A stretch of 64,000 nt of DNA from Gaeumannomyces sp. JS-464. Lineage: Eukaryota; Ascomycota; Sordariomycetes; Magnaporthales; Magnaporthaceae. The notes beneath the pieces were generated by a model. It did not search any database. It saw only the letters and a list, made by a program, of their open reading frames with translations, and was not told the origin of the DNA. Where the stretch lies: the NCBI GenBank assembly GCA_002197995.1, contig NGZR01000008.1, positions 310,001-374,000 of the forward strand, in the 5' to 3' direction. Made by a program: the position numbers and the translations under genes. Below are positions 23,751 to 36,251 of this stretch, piece by piece; the stretch's first letter is position 1, and every line of letters starts with the position of its first letter.

Positions 23751-26700
23751 ATGGCTGGCCCGGCTGGCAGGGAGGAGGACGACGAGCTGGTCCTCCACAG
23801 CCCCGTTCTGGGCAACCCAGCCGGCAGGGGCGAGGAGGCGAGCTCGTCCGCATCATCCACGAGCAGCTCTCCGAAGCGCGCAAGCCATTTAACCTCCGCG
23901 CTGTGCATGGCGACTTCTTCTGCGCATCGGATTTGCAACGCGTATGGACTGACGACAACCGCCTGCAACGCCTGTTCACCCGGCGCGCTCCGGGCCGCCG
24001 CTCTCTGACGAAAGACCAGCTCGACCAGCTGCGCCTTTCGGCACTGCCGCTGCTCTCGTTTGCCGTCCACATCGGCGTCCGCCCCTCCTGGTTCTTCACC
24101 GATTTTCCTCGACTCGCCTTCGATGGTGGGGAACCCTGTGCACGGCGCCTCACCCTGCCCAGCCCAAGCACCAGCTTGAGGAGCTCCTTGCGCCGAAGAG
24201 ATTGACCTCGAGTGATTTCAAGCGTCAGTACGCCTTTGTCCCGCCTGTTCTGCACTTCGCGACAGACGGAGCGGCGCGCATGAGCATCCAGACAACGCGT
24301 GTGCTCCCGCTTGAGACCCAGGAGGAGGGGCCGAGGCCGGAGCATGGTTCCTATGGATCTGTATATGTTAGTGTCGGACATGCGCCTCCGTCGGTGATAA
24401 TATGACCGCTCCTTGCCATTACTAACATGCTTTTACAGTTCTGCCGGGTTAGCCCGGGGTACGTCGGAGCATACCCTCTCGACGACCAGCAACTTTTCAC
24501 GACCACTCGACCGTACGCTGTCGCCGTCAAGGCCTTTCACAGAGACGTTGAGGTCCTCGACAGACGCAGTGAAGCCGCCTTGGAGATCCAGAACCTACTC
24601 CTTCTCAGGGAAATCGTCATCGGCCGGGAGGATTTCCGGCGACGCATATCGCTGCCCCTAGCCATCGTGCATCATTTCATGGAACCAAGGGTGGATTCCA
24701 CGCCAACCCTCTCATCATCTTCCCCTTCGCCGACCTTGGCAACCTGTGGCAGTTGCTCAACAACGAGAGAGCAGTCGGGAACGTCGACGACAAATTCCAA
24801 TACCTCAACTGTGAGGAGCGCTTTCCCAAGCTCGCCGAGGCCACCGCGCCCGCCGCCGAAAACACGACGATGACGACCGGCGAGAGGACCCTAAGGTACA
24901 GCAAGCTGGCTCGCTGGCTGCTTGATCAGTGTATCTACCTGGCGGATGCTCTGCGATTCCTACACGGCCCCATCGAGCATAGGGGAAAGTACTACCGTTT
25001 CGCCCACATGGACCTCAAACCCGATAACATCATCATCTCGTCTCACTCAAACCACCCTATCGGCTTCTGGAAGCTGGCCGATTTTGGGATCTCGGTGATT
25101 CGCGACGATCAGGGCGACAGTCGGACCGCCAGCGACGACCAAGGCCCAGCTGGCCGAGGTGTAGACTCCACCATCGCCACGGGGGCTCGCCGTGGCTCCA
25201 GTACGTACCAGGCCCCAGAGGTCAACCTGTCTAATGAACGCATCGAGAACGTCAACGTCGGACGCAGGAGCGACATTTGGTCCTTTGGTGCCATTTTGGC
25301 CGAGGTCCTGGCTTTTGCTGTCGGCGGCAAGTCTGAGGTCGAGGAGTTCGAAAAGCAGCGCAATCAATTCCAAAGTCCCGGCAGCCGCTCATCCGGAGCA
25401 TCTTCGGGGATGGATGGGTTCTGGGAACGGAAGTGCAGCAGCGACCCCGGCGGAAGCGGTTTGCCCCGCGCGTATCCGGCTTCCCTGATGCCCCCTGAAT
25501 ATAGCCGAGGCACATTTGACCGGTTCCAGGTCCGCCGAGGCGTCGTTGGCTGGCTGGACAACATCAAGGCTTACAACGACTCATGCGGCCGCTGGGTCAA
25601 ATGTATCAACATGACACTCGAGGTCAACCCAGCGAACAGACTCTCGGCCAAGGACCTGTTCCCTTGGGTCTGCGGTATTCTCGACCCTCCCCAGCCGCCG
25701 CACCACCACCGCCTCGACATAATTCCTAGCCGCTCTTATCCAGCGACGCAATCATCGACGGCAACCACCTCCAGCACGACTCAAATATCCTTGTCCCCGA
25801 CAGACACCCCGTCCAGACGTCCTTCTACGCGGACAACGTCGGAAATATCCAGTCCAAGCTCCGGTCCAGGGCGCAGCCGCATGAGTTCTAACAACTCCCA
25901 ACTGCCTATCACGACGACTCCGGACTTTGAGATGCTTGGCAGCTTCGAATCGATGGGGCGGGGAATGTTGACCTCGCGCAACCTAGGCAGCGACGCCGAG
26001 CCCGTCTTGTCCGTCTCGATGGACCAGCGCCGGATTGTTTTCCTAACAAAGGAAAGTCTTTCCGTTCTCGATATCCAGCCAATGTCCATCTACCCTTTAG
26101 ACAGCAGCCTTTGCACTTACCAGCTGCCCAAGGCTGAAGGCCTCGAGCGGCAGTGGAAGGGCGTTGCTGTCGGTGGCGACTACGTCTTCGTCCACGGGCG
26201 AGAGGAGGAAAAAAAGACCAAAAGGAAGCAGCTACTTGGTGCGTTCAGCAGCACTAACTCTCCGCCTTCATCAACGCTGGTAAGAAGAAAACCATGTAGG
26301 GTCTTTTGTATAACACGCAGCAAGCAAAACCGACTGCTCGGAAAGCCTTGTGCTGACCTGTTCGTTTTCCAAATGCACAGCTACACGTCCTGCCACTCGC
26401 ACGTAACGGTGGTAATAAGACGAGTATCGGTGCACAGATCGAACTGGATGCCGAGGTCACAACGGCCTTGGCCGACTTTAATCATAAAGACGTCGACGTT
26501 CCTGTTTCTGTTTCGCCGAGGGGCCTCGTTGCGGTTATCGGCAGCGATAGAGGGTCGGTGCTGGTGTTTGATGCAGCGTATGTATCCTCCTCATCTGCCA
26601 TTCTCTTCTCCTTCTTTGGTTCTGGCATCCAGCTGATGCCGCAAATGCTCTAGCAATCCCTCGTCGCCTGTCACCAAGTGCAGACGTAATGCGCCAAACT

Positions 26701-27412
26701 ACTTCAGGTTCGATCACCTATCATTCGGAGATGACGGGGACTTTCTGTACGTCTCCGGTGTCGTTAATAGGACATGCTCGCTCCTGGTGTACGATGCGAG
26801 GCGTCCAGATCTTCCACAGGTAACCAGCGCGGAATACGAACTCGTAAGTTGGTGCGACCCCTGGACGCAGCGCCCGCCGCTGCAAGTGTGCCCAAGAATT
26901 TCTGACACGGTATTTGCTTTGGTCAATGTCAGGACGAGCCGTCACTTTCCAAGTTCGAGGCCGGGACCCGCGTCCTGCCCTACAGCCATTCTCTGGGCTG
27001 CATCGTCGCCAGGGTTGGTTTGGACTTTCTACTCACCTGCCTGCTCCGCGGCGGCGACAGCGGGACGTCGCCGCCGTCCTCGTTGCGGCCCCTTGAATGC
27101 GACAGTCAGACCACTCCGCTTAGGCTACGCGTGGCCGTGGTGCACGGTAACCAGATGCTCCTTGGGGTAGACAAGGAAGGCTGGCTGGTGCAGCAGCGCT
27201 TCGTAACGACCAGAGGCGACGGCGATAATGATAATACCTCTACCATCCGGCTGGGCCCCATAAGGAAGCTCTCGGCCTTTAAAGAGGCGCCCGATCCCAA
27301 GTCGCAGCTGCGCGCATTCGTGTACAACGGCGGACGGGTGGCGCTGGTGCTGTTATGCCATGATAAAGGGAAGATCGAGGTCGTTCGGTACTCCATACCA
27401 CCCAGGGTGTAA
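23751..27412 (+). CDS. Fungal-type protein kinase with C-terminal propeller-like region, frameshifted
   Basis: Begins near ATG 23751 with an N-terminal helical region (RIIHEQLSEARKPFNLRAVH). The kinase domain follows: glycine loop HGSYGSVY (about 24343-24366), an intron to 24438, AVAVKAFH with the VAVK lysine, FADLGNLWQLL, HMDLKPDNIIIS (catalytic loop with Met instead of Arg, common in this fungal group), LADFGIS (DFG) and TYQAPEV (APE). After a Ser/Thr-rich linker a second region repeats VSMDQRRIVFLTKESLSVLD, SVSPRGLVAVIGSDRGSVLV and FGDDGDFLYVSGVVNRTCSL, which look like blades of a propeller. Introns are near 26281-26380, 26581-26650 and 26821-26930. The frame shifts by one base near 23855, 24140 and 24680. 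Such kinases are frequent in fungal accessory and immunity-like clusters. Substrate unknown. Confidence 0.8.
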
Positions 27413-27983
27413 TTTGACTGGTGGGCTTCTTGCCTCTTCATATTCCTTCCGCCTTTTTATTCCCTGCCTTTCTTTTTGGTTCTGCAATAGGTATGTGCAT
27501 TGTACAAATCAAGGCGTCTTTTTGGGTTTTGCTGCTCGCATTTTTTTCGTACTATATACCTATGTGTTTCTACTTTGCATGTTGTGCTTCGGGGCTGGCC
27601 TTGCGCAGCTAAATATCAAGTTTAAACTTGTTAACTAATTATCGTGCTACGTCTCTCTGCTGCCGACAGTAACAATTTTCATGTACGGAGAGAAGTAAAT
27701 TATCTGCTCATGGTCGGACCGGGAGGAGGACTATCTGCCGGGATTGGTGCAAAAGGAACAGGAAAATAAACCTGGCAAGGAACGATATAAGACCGTATAA
27801 ACACACGAAACCGAACCTCCCCTCCCATCCTCGCCCCGTCACCACTGAACCCCCCTCAGCTTCTTCTCTACCTGTTTGTACCCTAGGCATAAAGCTCATT
27901 TTCCGAAGCGTCGATAGCTCCCGACTTGCTTTATTCTGTCAAGTTTTCTTTTTCCCCGAGTCGAGGCCCTTTCCGGGCACCCA
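27413..27983. other. Intergenic DNA left of the MULE
   Basis: Contains the kinase 3' UTR and T-rich DNA without a recognisable gene. Its right end TTTATCAC (27984-27991) is one half of the target duplication. Confidence 0.55.
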
Positions 27984-27991
27984 TTTATCAC
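27984..27991. repeat. Target site duplication TTTATCAC (left)
   Basis: Identical 8-mer at 37959-37966 on the other side of the element; 8-11 bp duplications are typical of Mutator-like elements. Confidence 0.8.
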
Positions 27992-28145
27992 GAGGATCTT
28001 CCCGGCACACCCCCTTTTTGCTCCCGCACCCGCTCCACTTTTGGCCCGTGCAACGCCTATGCGTTCCGGTTTCGCAGCCCACGTAATTTTGCCTGCAAAT
28101 TGAACTTGGTGCCATTTTTAATTCCATTTTTCAACAATTACCCCT

Positions 28146-29079
28146 ATGAACGAAATGATCGAGATCTCGAGCGACGACGAGGCTACCGGTTCGGTTTCCG
28201 ACGAGGCCGGCCGGAGTCGCCTGTAAAGTCGCCTGCGGAGTTACCTGCAGAGTTACCTGCACCCTTTCCCACGCACTGGGACGGCCTCCCCTGGACCGCC
28301 GAGCCCGTGGAAGTCCTCCAATCCCTCTACCCTACTTACCAGGCCCTCGTTAAAGCCTTCGACGATTTTTGGATTAACGAGGGTATCAAAGTAACAACGG
28401 TGCGGTCATGGGCCGACTCCCAAGGCATGAAAAAGCTTTAAGCCGCGTGCTTTTTCCGGCACCGCCCTCGAGGCTTTCGCGCCCTCCGTCTGCGCACGCG
28501 CACTTCCTAGATATCCGATTGCACCTACGGCTTTATTATACAACGCTTTAAGGCTAACGGAGGCTTTTAAAGCTTTCGAATGACCGGTTTTACCCACCAA
28601 GGCCACGGCCGCCTCCCACCCGACGCTTTCGCGCCTTCCGTTCGAAATCAAGCCTCCGCCTTTTAAAAAAGGCACTAAAGGTTCCTACGGCCTCTATTTA
28701 AAAACTTTGCGATCCGCACGCGCTCGATCCTCGACCTTTGCCGCGCCCGATATCCTACCCTGCCCTGGAGCCTCCCAGCGCTATATAAATACAAGGCGGC
28801 CTACCGGAAAAACGAGGTTGGCGGATACAGGCCGGCCGCGGTTTTGGTGCAGGCTTTAAAAGATCCAAAGGTCGTGTTTAAAGCTTTTAACCCGCCCGAT
28901 TTTCTTTAGCGAAACCTAAAAACGACGACCACCTTTGCCGGCGTTACCTGGGCATACGAAAAAGCCGTCCCTTTTTTTCGAGCTAACCCGCATTGCTTTT
29001 AAATCGACGTTACTTATAAGACGAACCGTAATAATATGCACTTTTTAACGGCCGTGATCTTAACTAACGAGCGCATAAC
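28146..29079 (+). pseudogene. MULE transposase, N-terminal half
   Basis: Starts MNEMIEISSDDEATGSVS at 28146; the frame then shifts to the one reading PAPFPTHWDGLPWTAEPVEV and IKVTTVRSWADSQGMKK. After several stops it reaches WAYEKAVPFFRANPHCF then IDVTYKTNRNNMHFLT (29000-29050), the first conserved DDE block of MULE transposases (catalytic Asp in the D.TYKTN motif). It is cut at 29080 by the LTR element. The protein would bind the inverted repeats and catalyse cut-and-paste transposition, but is non-functional here. Confidence 0.78.
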
Positions 29080-29565
29080 TGTTACAAACAGGCTTTTGCT
29101 CCTAGGGTAGGACACCTAGGAAAGGTGCTGGAACAGTACGCTGGTTAGGGGGTTTCAAAGGGACTGGGTAACTTGGCGACAATAGTTTGATTGCTTGCCC
29201 AAGGGGGTGCCTTGGAGCTAACTTAGGTTAACTAATGCCGAAGCCTTAGTCCAAACTATTTAAAATGGTAGGAAACCTCCCTTTTTTATACTCGTAATTT
29301 TGTATGGTAATCGTCCCTAATTTGTAATTTTTGGCAAATTACAAATCACTTTCCTTACGATTTGTAATTTTTAGCAAATCACAAATTACTTTTCCTGTAA
29401 TTTATAATTTTAGCAAATTACAAATCACTTTCGGCTTAGGTAACCTGGTTACGTAACAGGGGGAAAAGGGCTCCGGGCGTGGTCGTGCCCCGCTTAGGGT
29501 CCGCAATGTTTAAGCCACCGTTCCCTCCCTTTCCCCGCTTTTTATCCTTGTGTTTGGTCGTAATA
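29080..29565 (-). repeat. 3' LTR of Gypsy copy 2
   Basis: 486 bp. Contains a run of imperfect AATTTGTAATTTTTGGCAAA repeats (29310-29430). Less RIP-affected than its partner at 35757-36246. Confidence 0.93.
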
Positions 29566-29699
29566 TTAAGTTTCCCTTTTTAGGTTAAATCCTTTTAGCT
29601 ATAACTGCTGCCTTTTTTTTTTGTTAATAGTAAGTACTTTCCTTTTTTACCTTTTCCTATCCCTTTTCCGGCTAATAAAATGTTTAGTCGGGTGCAAAA

Positions 29700-30248
29700 A
29701 AAGAAATCCTCCGTAGTTAGTGCTTTAACCTTTCGTCGTAAGGACCTTTTAGCTTTTATTTTTACATTTGCTGTTTTAATGCCTTTTTATTCCTACTATT
29801 TCGAAGTTTTAAAAAGGAGAAATGTTTCGCTTTGCTTTAGGATTTTTTTCGTTATATGAAATGCTTGCGTTTTAACTAAACGGGTTGCGATATTTTGGGT
29901 TTTTCCTTTAAAAAGCTTCGTTAAATTTCCGCCTAATGCTTTAAGTTAAATTTAAAGTTAAAAGCGGCGATGGAAAAGGTTATACGCTTATAAAAACAGC
30001 GGCGTATATGGAACGAGAAAAGAATACGCGCGATCCGGCGCGGTATTAACTCCGTGGAGGAGCTAAAGCGTGTTAAGCGGGAGGAGGCCGAAAAGGCGGG
30101 CACGCTAGCTCCTTTTGGGCTTTCCGACTTGCCAGCTCCCGAATTCCCTCCGTTATCCCCGAACTGGGCCGATTTTATAATTAACCCGGATTTTAACCTT
30201 TTAGCTTTGCTTCGGATTAGTAAGTTTATTTTGGTGCGAGTGTTTTAA
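29700..30248 (+). pseudogene. Conserved ORF antisense to pol in Gypsy copy 2
   Basis: On the plus strand, opposite to gag-pol and between the 3' LTR and the chromodomain, a decayed reading frame ends in an open 64-codon piece (30054-30248) starting MEELKRVKREEAEKAG and containing PAPEFPPLSPNWADFI. A homologous stretch occurs in the third Gypsy element (about 44960-45310). The upstream part looks like a coiled coil. Survival of similar antisense coding in two copies suggests a real accessory gene of this retroelement family. Function unknown. Confidence 0.5.
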
Positions 30249-31013
30249 ATCGAAGTTCGAATTCCGGCATAAGGGTTAACTTTCTTTTTAGGGCCTTTCG
30301 CTAATACTTTTTTAAAGCTTTTAGCGCTTTTTTAAAGTTGGCTTTTTTTTCCCAAATGCTTTTTTTAATTCCGTATTTTATCCATTTAACCAGGTAATGC
30401 TTGGTTTTATCGATTATATCCTCGCTTAAAATTTTTTTAACTTCGTATTTTTATTTTACGTTAACTTTTATTAACTCGTTGCTTTTAAAACCCGGCGGGG
30501 CTGGTTTAAATAGGGAAACGTAAAAAACCGGGTGGGATTTTATGGTTGGTAATAATCGAAATTCGTAATTAACGTCCGAAATTTTTCTTAACATTTTAAA
30601 AGGTCCCAGTTTTTTATGGTTTAGCTTATCGTTTGGTCGTTTTTGTTTTAATATTGCGTCGAAAAAGATAAACGCTATCCTTTTTTTTAAAAGTCGGTTT
30701 TTCGATCTTTTTTTTATTTACCTAAATGGATATGCTTTGTCGTAATTTTTTAAGCTTTTTTTAAAATTGTTTATGCAATTTAGTAAGCTTTTTTATTTAT
30801 ATTCCTGCTATAAAGGCGTGTTTTCCCGCTTTAAGTTTTTTATACGCCGTAAGTGTAAACTTGTAGTTTGCGTAAAACGGTGTGGTTTTTATGCTTTCGT
30901 ACATTAAATTGTTATACGCGAATTGCGTTATAAGGAATAATTATACCCAGTTATTTTGTTTATAGTTAACGTAATGCCGTAAATATTGTTTTATGGTTTG
31001 GTTTATCCGTTTT

Positions 31014-31440
31014 TTATTTATCCGTTTGCGGATAATAAGTAGTTAATAAAAAGTGCTTTGCTTTTAAACTAGCCGTAAATCCTTTCCAAAATTTGCTTAT
31101 AAATAGCTTATTTTTATCCGTAATTAAACGGTTCGGCGTTTTGTATTTCGTTATTACGTTCCTAATAAAAGTGTATGTTAACTTTTTAGCATTATTGCTT
31201 TTTTTATAAGGTAAAAACAAAGCGTATTTAGTAAACCTATTTACTATTATTAGGATGTTATTATATTAAACATTTGTTAAAAGCTTTTTTAATTTAGGAA
31301 GTTTAACGATAAAGTTTATAGTGATTTTTTGCTATACCTTATTAAACGCCGGCAAAAACTGTAATAGTTTGTAAGGTTTATGTTTGTTAGTTTTGTTTTT
31401 CGCACAGCTTTTACAATTTTTAATTGCTTTTTATATTTCG
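31014..31440 (-). pseudogene. Gypsy integrase core remnant (copy 2)
   Basis: Open 68-codon piece with PYKKSNNAKKLTYTFI, LITDKNKLFISKFWK (second catalytic Asp region) and TTYYPQTDK (the YHPQTDGQ block before the catalytic Glu). Zn-binding N-terminal residues can be traced further upstream on the minus strand. Confidence 0.8.
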
Positions 31441-34400
31441 GCGCGGGTTTTTATAAACCCGTAGTGCTGCCGAAAGCGTTTTTAGGTTTTAATTACTTTT
31501 TAATATTTATAAGCTAGTTGTTTGTAAATTTGTAGGATTTTCCCAAAAGTTTATTCTTTTTATTTTTTTGTTTTAATTAACGTTCGTTAAGCCGGAATTA
31601 AGGATTTATTAAATTTTTACGTTAAAATTATACGAGTTTGTTTTAGTATTAACTTCGTGGTTTAATTAGCGGTTAAAAGTATTCGCTTTGCCGTTTTCCG
31701 ATCCTTTTCGATATTCGATCCGAATGTTATAATTTTGGAAAAACTCGCTTTACCGGACTTATTTTTTATTTAAGTTTTTGCTCGTAATAAAATGTGATAA
31801 ATTTTTATAATCGGTGTATATTACGATTTAATAGTTTGTTTCGCACAAATACGGGCGCTATTTTTTAAAAGCTCGGATAATCGCGAAAAGTTTTTTATCG
31901 TAAATTTAGTAATTTAATTTAGGTCCGTTAAGTTTTTGCGAAAAGAAAGCACATAAATGCAGCTTTTTTTGGTCGTTTCGTTATCCGAATTGCTTTTCGA
32001 TCGCATAATTTAACGCGTCGGTTTTAACTTTAAATGGTTTTTTTGGGTTTAGCAATATTAATATTAGCTTTTATACTATTACGTCCCGTAGCATTTTAAA
32101 AGCTTTTTGTTTTTATTTCCCTTAATAAAATTAGGTATTGTTTTTAGTAAAATTTGTAAATGGTGCTGCCTTTTTGCTGCATTTTTGGATAAACCTTTTG
32201 TAAAAGTTTACGAAGTTAAAAAACCCTCGTACTTTTTTAACGTTTTTAAATACGGGCCAATTTTTTATTTTTTCGACTTTTTTAAGGTTTATCGCAATTT
32301 GTTTTAATGTAATTACGAACTTTAAAAATGTAATTTCCTTAATATGCTATACGCATTTTTTTTAGCTTAATTAAAAGCTTTGCGTTAAACAGCTTTTAAA
32401 GCATTTTATAAACGTATTTCTTATATTTTTTTATTGTTTTTAAAAAAATTAAAATATTATCCAAATACGCGAGCACGAAAACCCTAAAGTATTTGCGCAA
32501 TACGTGGTCGATTATTTTTTAAAACATAACTAGCGCATTAGTAAAACCGAAAGTTATTACCAAAAATTCGTAATACCCGAATTTTGTTTTAAAAGCCGTT
32601 AATTATTTTTGGCTTTTTTTAATTCGCAATAAGCTATAAACCTTGCGTAAGTTTAAAGCCGTAAAATATTAAGCTTTCCCGAGCATATTTTTAAACTCGT
32701 TAATAAAAAGTAAAAAATACCGATTTTTTATAATAACCTCGTTTAATAGGCGGTAATCGATACACATTCGATTCGTCCCATTTTTTTTAAGCTTTTAAAA
32801 AATCCCGTATTTTATTAGCGAATTAAAAGGACGGATAAATCCTTTTTGTAAGTCCTTTTCCAATTGTTTTTTTAACACCTCCTATTATTAAAAGCTAAGC
32901 TAATATAGCTTTTAATATTTAAATTATGCTTTTAATTTAAGCTTAATTTTAAAATCGAACGGCTTATGTTCCGGGAATCCGGTTATTAGGGTTTTTTTAA
33001 ATAACTTCCAATATTTGTGGTACTTTTTTGGAACGTTTTTTATTTGGGCGACGAGCTTCGCTCGTTCGTTTTAATTAATATCGCTATTAAATAGTCGCGA
33101 TTTTATCGCTGCTAACTTTTTAAACTAACTGTTTTGTCCTACTACCGTTATGGCTGCTTTTAATAATGTCGTTCGCGCATTGTCCGGGGCTCGTGGCTTT
33201 TAAGCTTTTTTAATTGCTAGTAACTCCTTTTATTAAACCTGGCCGGTGGTTTAATTTATTCGTGGGTTATGCTTTTTAAACTAAAAAATTCCTAAAATTA
33301 CATTTACCCCTTTTATATTTATAACGTCCAAAATTATTCGAAAATTTTTTCGTTAGTATCGAAATTTAAAATAATCGGTTTTTTTATCGATAAAACCATT
33401 ATTAAACGTAATTGGTTTCCTTTTTACAGTTTTTAGGTTATACGGTTTTTATTTCCTTTATATTAAATGCCGTACCTTTTCGCTGCTTTTAACGAAAGGT
33501 AATTGCTTTAAACCCCGCTATCGATTAAAACGTTTAACTTTTTTCCTTTATATAAGCATAACTATTAGGTGTTAATATTAATCGATATTCGTAACGGTTA
33601 AAGTTTTCGTTCGTTATTATGCTTTACGCCGTGCTTTTATTTTGGGTGGATTTCCTAGTTTTTTGCTTTTTAAAATGCTTTTCCTTTATTTGTAAGCATT
33701 CCGGACCGGGTAAACCCGTCGGTTTAAACTTTTGCTTTTTTTTCCATATGTACTTTGCATTTTAACTTCCCGCAATTGTGGTATATTAAAACCTTTAATA
33801 TGCATAGCATAAGGTATTTTAATAACGGCGCGAAGGTAGCGGTGGTTTATCGGAAATCCACCGTTTTAAACTTCCATTTCGAAAGCTGCCAGTTTCGCTT
33901 TAAGTGTTTAACCGGCCTTTTACCATTTTTTTTAAGGAAAAAGTTAACTTTTAACTTAATCGCTAAATGCCATTAGCATTTATCCTATATGCATTTTGCT
34001 TAAAAAAGTTCGATATATCCTATTAAACTAGGATTTAAATTTAGGTAATCGAGCGAATATCCCTTCGTATCCCGTCGTTCCGCTTTTAAAGCCCCGTCGT
34101 AAAATTCCCCGTAATACGTTACGGTTTAATTATCCCGGAATTAGTTTAAAAACTAGCTATCGTCGTTATAAGCCGGTTCCTCGCGCATTACCCTTTTAAA
34201 TGGTTTAAACTGGTTTTAAAACCATTGGTCGTTTTTGGAAAACCTAAACGAGGTGTATGCTTTACTAACGTTAAACGTTCGAATCGTTTGGCTAAGGCTT
34301 AATTCCTTTTCGTAGCTTTTTACAAAGTGAGTTTAACCTAACGGCTCGCGGTTAATCTCGTCGTTTATATTTAAAGAAATCCCTTTTTTATTGCTAATCT

Positions 34401-35230
34401 CGCTAAGCAGGGCCTCGTACCCCTTTTCGAATGCCGAACTGTTTAACTTTTGCCTTATTCCTTCGATTTCGATAGCGATCCGGGCGACGTTATTTTTTTT
34501 TTTCGAACTTTGTAAATCCGCATATAATATGCTGCTTACCTTCGCTATCGTATTCGAGCTTAATGGGGCTTTTGCTAGGTTTTTTACGCATTATAACCAG
34601 CCTTTTTTAAAAGGACCATCCTAATGCGTTTTTGTTAAACTAGTGCACCGGGCACGAGTTTTTATAATAAAAAGTTTAATTAAACGCTGTTTCGGGGTAT
34701 AAATTATCGTTTTTCCTATTTTCCGTTTTCCGGGTTACCGTTGCTTAACGTTTATTACGTTGCGGGCAATTTTTCTTTATATAGCTTAATTAACCACATT
34801 TAAAGCATTTCCCATTTTTAAAATCCTAAAACCGGACTTTTTTTTAATATGTAGCTTCCGCATTAAAATCCATAAGTTTAGGGTATGTTCCTAACGCTAT
34901 TAATTGTTACTATTTAACTTTTTTTTAGTTAGCTTTACTTTACACCACAGTTTTAAATTGCTGGCTTTTCTTTTCCAGTTTTCGTTCGTATAGCTTATCG
35001 CTAATTTTAACGGCCGTAATAACGTATTCGGCGAAAACCTTTAATCGTTTAATTTTAGCCATTTCGTTTTTTACATCGTCCCGTAAGCCATTATAAAAAT
35101 AAGTGATTTTGGTTTGTTTAATCCAATTAAATTTGTTAACGAATCGCTGGAATTTTAAAACGTAAATCGACGCTACTCCTTTTTATTAAAGCTAAAGTAG
35201 CTTTTTTTCGGCCACTTATTTTTCGTCGAT

Positions 35231-35521
35231 TTATCCGAACATTTTAGCGATTTTTTTTCCGAACCGGTTAAAGCTGGCAAATACGACCTTTATATCCTCG
35301 CTGGACTTATCGTATCCTTTTAAATAATCCGCCCATATAAGTTCGAACCAGTTTTTAACCTTGCCATTTAAACGCGTGGCGGCGTAAGCAACTTTTTGTT
35401 TTTTTCGTTCGAAATAGGTTTGGTAAAACAGGAAATACCTTTTGCATTTAGTAAAAAAAGTCCTTAGCTTCCCTTTTTTCCCATCGTACTTGTTAAATGT
35501 GGGGAACTTGTACGTAAGCAC
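35231..35521 (-). pseudogene. Gypsy gag remnant (copy 2)
   Basis: 96-codon open piece: YKFPTFNKYDGKKGKLRTFF and KVAYAATRLNGKVKNWFE match the capsid region of fungal Gypsy gag. The alternative start is not meaningful; the frame is a leftover of a longer gene. Confidence 0.7.
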
Positions 35522-35756
35522 CGTGGGTTTCGGCTAACCGCCGATTCCGGTCGTTTTAACTTTGGCTTCGGCTAGCTTATCCTTATTTTACTGTAATTTT
35601 TTAGTTATAAGTTAAAAAAGGCTAAAAGCATTAGCGGTGGTGTAAATTACGCCACCGTAATCGAAACTAGCCGTAAGCGCTGTTTTGCTAGCTTTTAAAA
35701 TCGCTATTATCGTATTGTTCGTACTTCCGGTAAGTGCTAAATAAAATTAGTTAAAA

Positions 35757-36246
35757 TATTACAAATAAGCTTTTACTTTTAAAGTAGGACATTTAAAAAA
35801 GGTGCTAAAATAGTACGCTGGTTAAAAGGTTTTAAAAAAACTGGGTAATTTGGCGATAATAGTTTAATTGCTTGCCCAAAAGGGTGCTTTAAAGCTAACT
35901 TAAATTAACTAATGCCGAAGCTTTAATCCAAACTATTTAAAATGGTAGGAAACCTCCCCTTTTTATACTCGTAGTTTTTATATAGCAATCGTTTTTAATT
36001 TGTAATTTTTGGCAAATTACAAATCACTTTCCTTGCGATTTGTAATTTTTGGCAAATTATAAATCACTTTTTCCTGTGATTTATAATTTTTGGCAAATTA
36101 CAAATCACTTCCGGCTTAAGTAACCTGGTTACGTAACAGGGGGAGGAGGGCTCCGGGCGTGGTCGTGCCCCGCTCGGGGTCCGCAGTGCTTTAGGCCACC
36201 GTTCCCTTCCTTTCCCCGCTTTTTATCCTTGTGTTTGGTTGTAATA
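35757..36246 (-). repeat. 5' LTR of Gypsy copy 2
   Basis: 490 bp partner of 29080-29565; differs mainly by RIP-type G-to-A and C-to-T. Followed by ATAAC (target duplication). Confidence 0.93.
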
Positions 36247-36251
36247 ATAAC

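Larger units (their letters stand above)
29080..36246 (-). mobile_element. Ty3/Gypsy LTR retrotransposon (chromovirus), RIP-degraded, copy 2
   Basis: LTRs of 486 and 490 bp (TGTTAC/TATTAC...GTAATA) are flanked by a perfect ATAAC duplication (29075-29079 and 36247-36251). Coding order on the minus strand is gag (35231-35521, with AATRLNGKVKNWFE), zinc knuckle KCFKCG..LSYIKKNC (about 34770-34815, His changed to Tyr), reverse transcriptase start RMCIDYRLLNEVIIKNRYF (about 32700-32775), integrase (31014-31220 with LITDKNKLFISKFWK and YPQTDK) and chromodomain EDIIDKTKHYLVKW...WEKKANFKKAL (about 30300-30450). Every module carries RIP-type stops. It sits inside the MULE transposase gene, so it is younger than that element. 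Confidence 0.93.

Noticed and set aside
23455..24381. 308-codon minus-strand open frame
   Set aside because: Antisense to the kinase N-terminal exons; Arg/Ser-rich with no recognisable domain.
29300..29430. Possible CRISPR-like or regulatory array of AATTTGTAATTTTTGGCAAA repeats
   Set aside because: They are imperfect, adjacent and lie inside an LTR present in three related copies; ordinary LTR sub-repeats.
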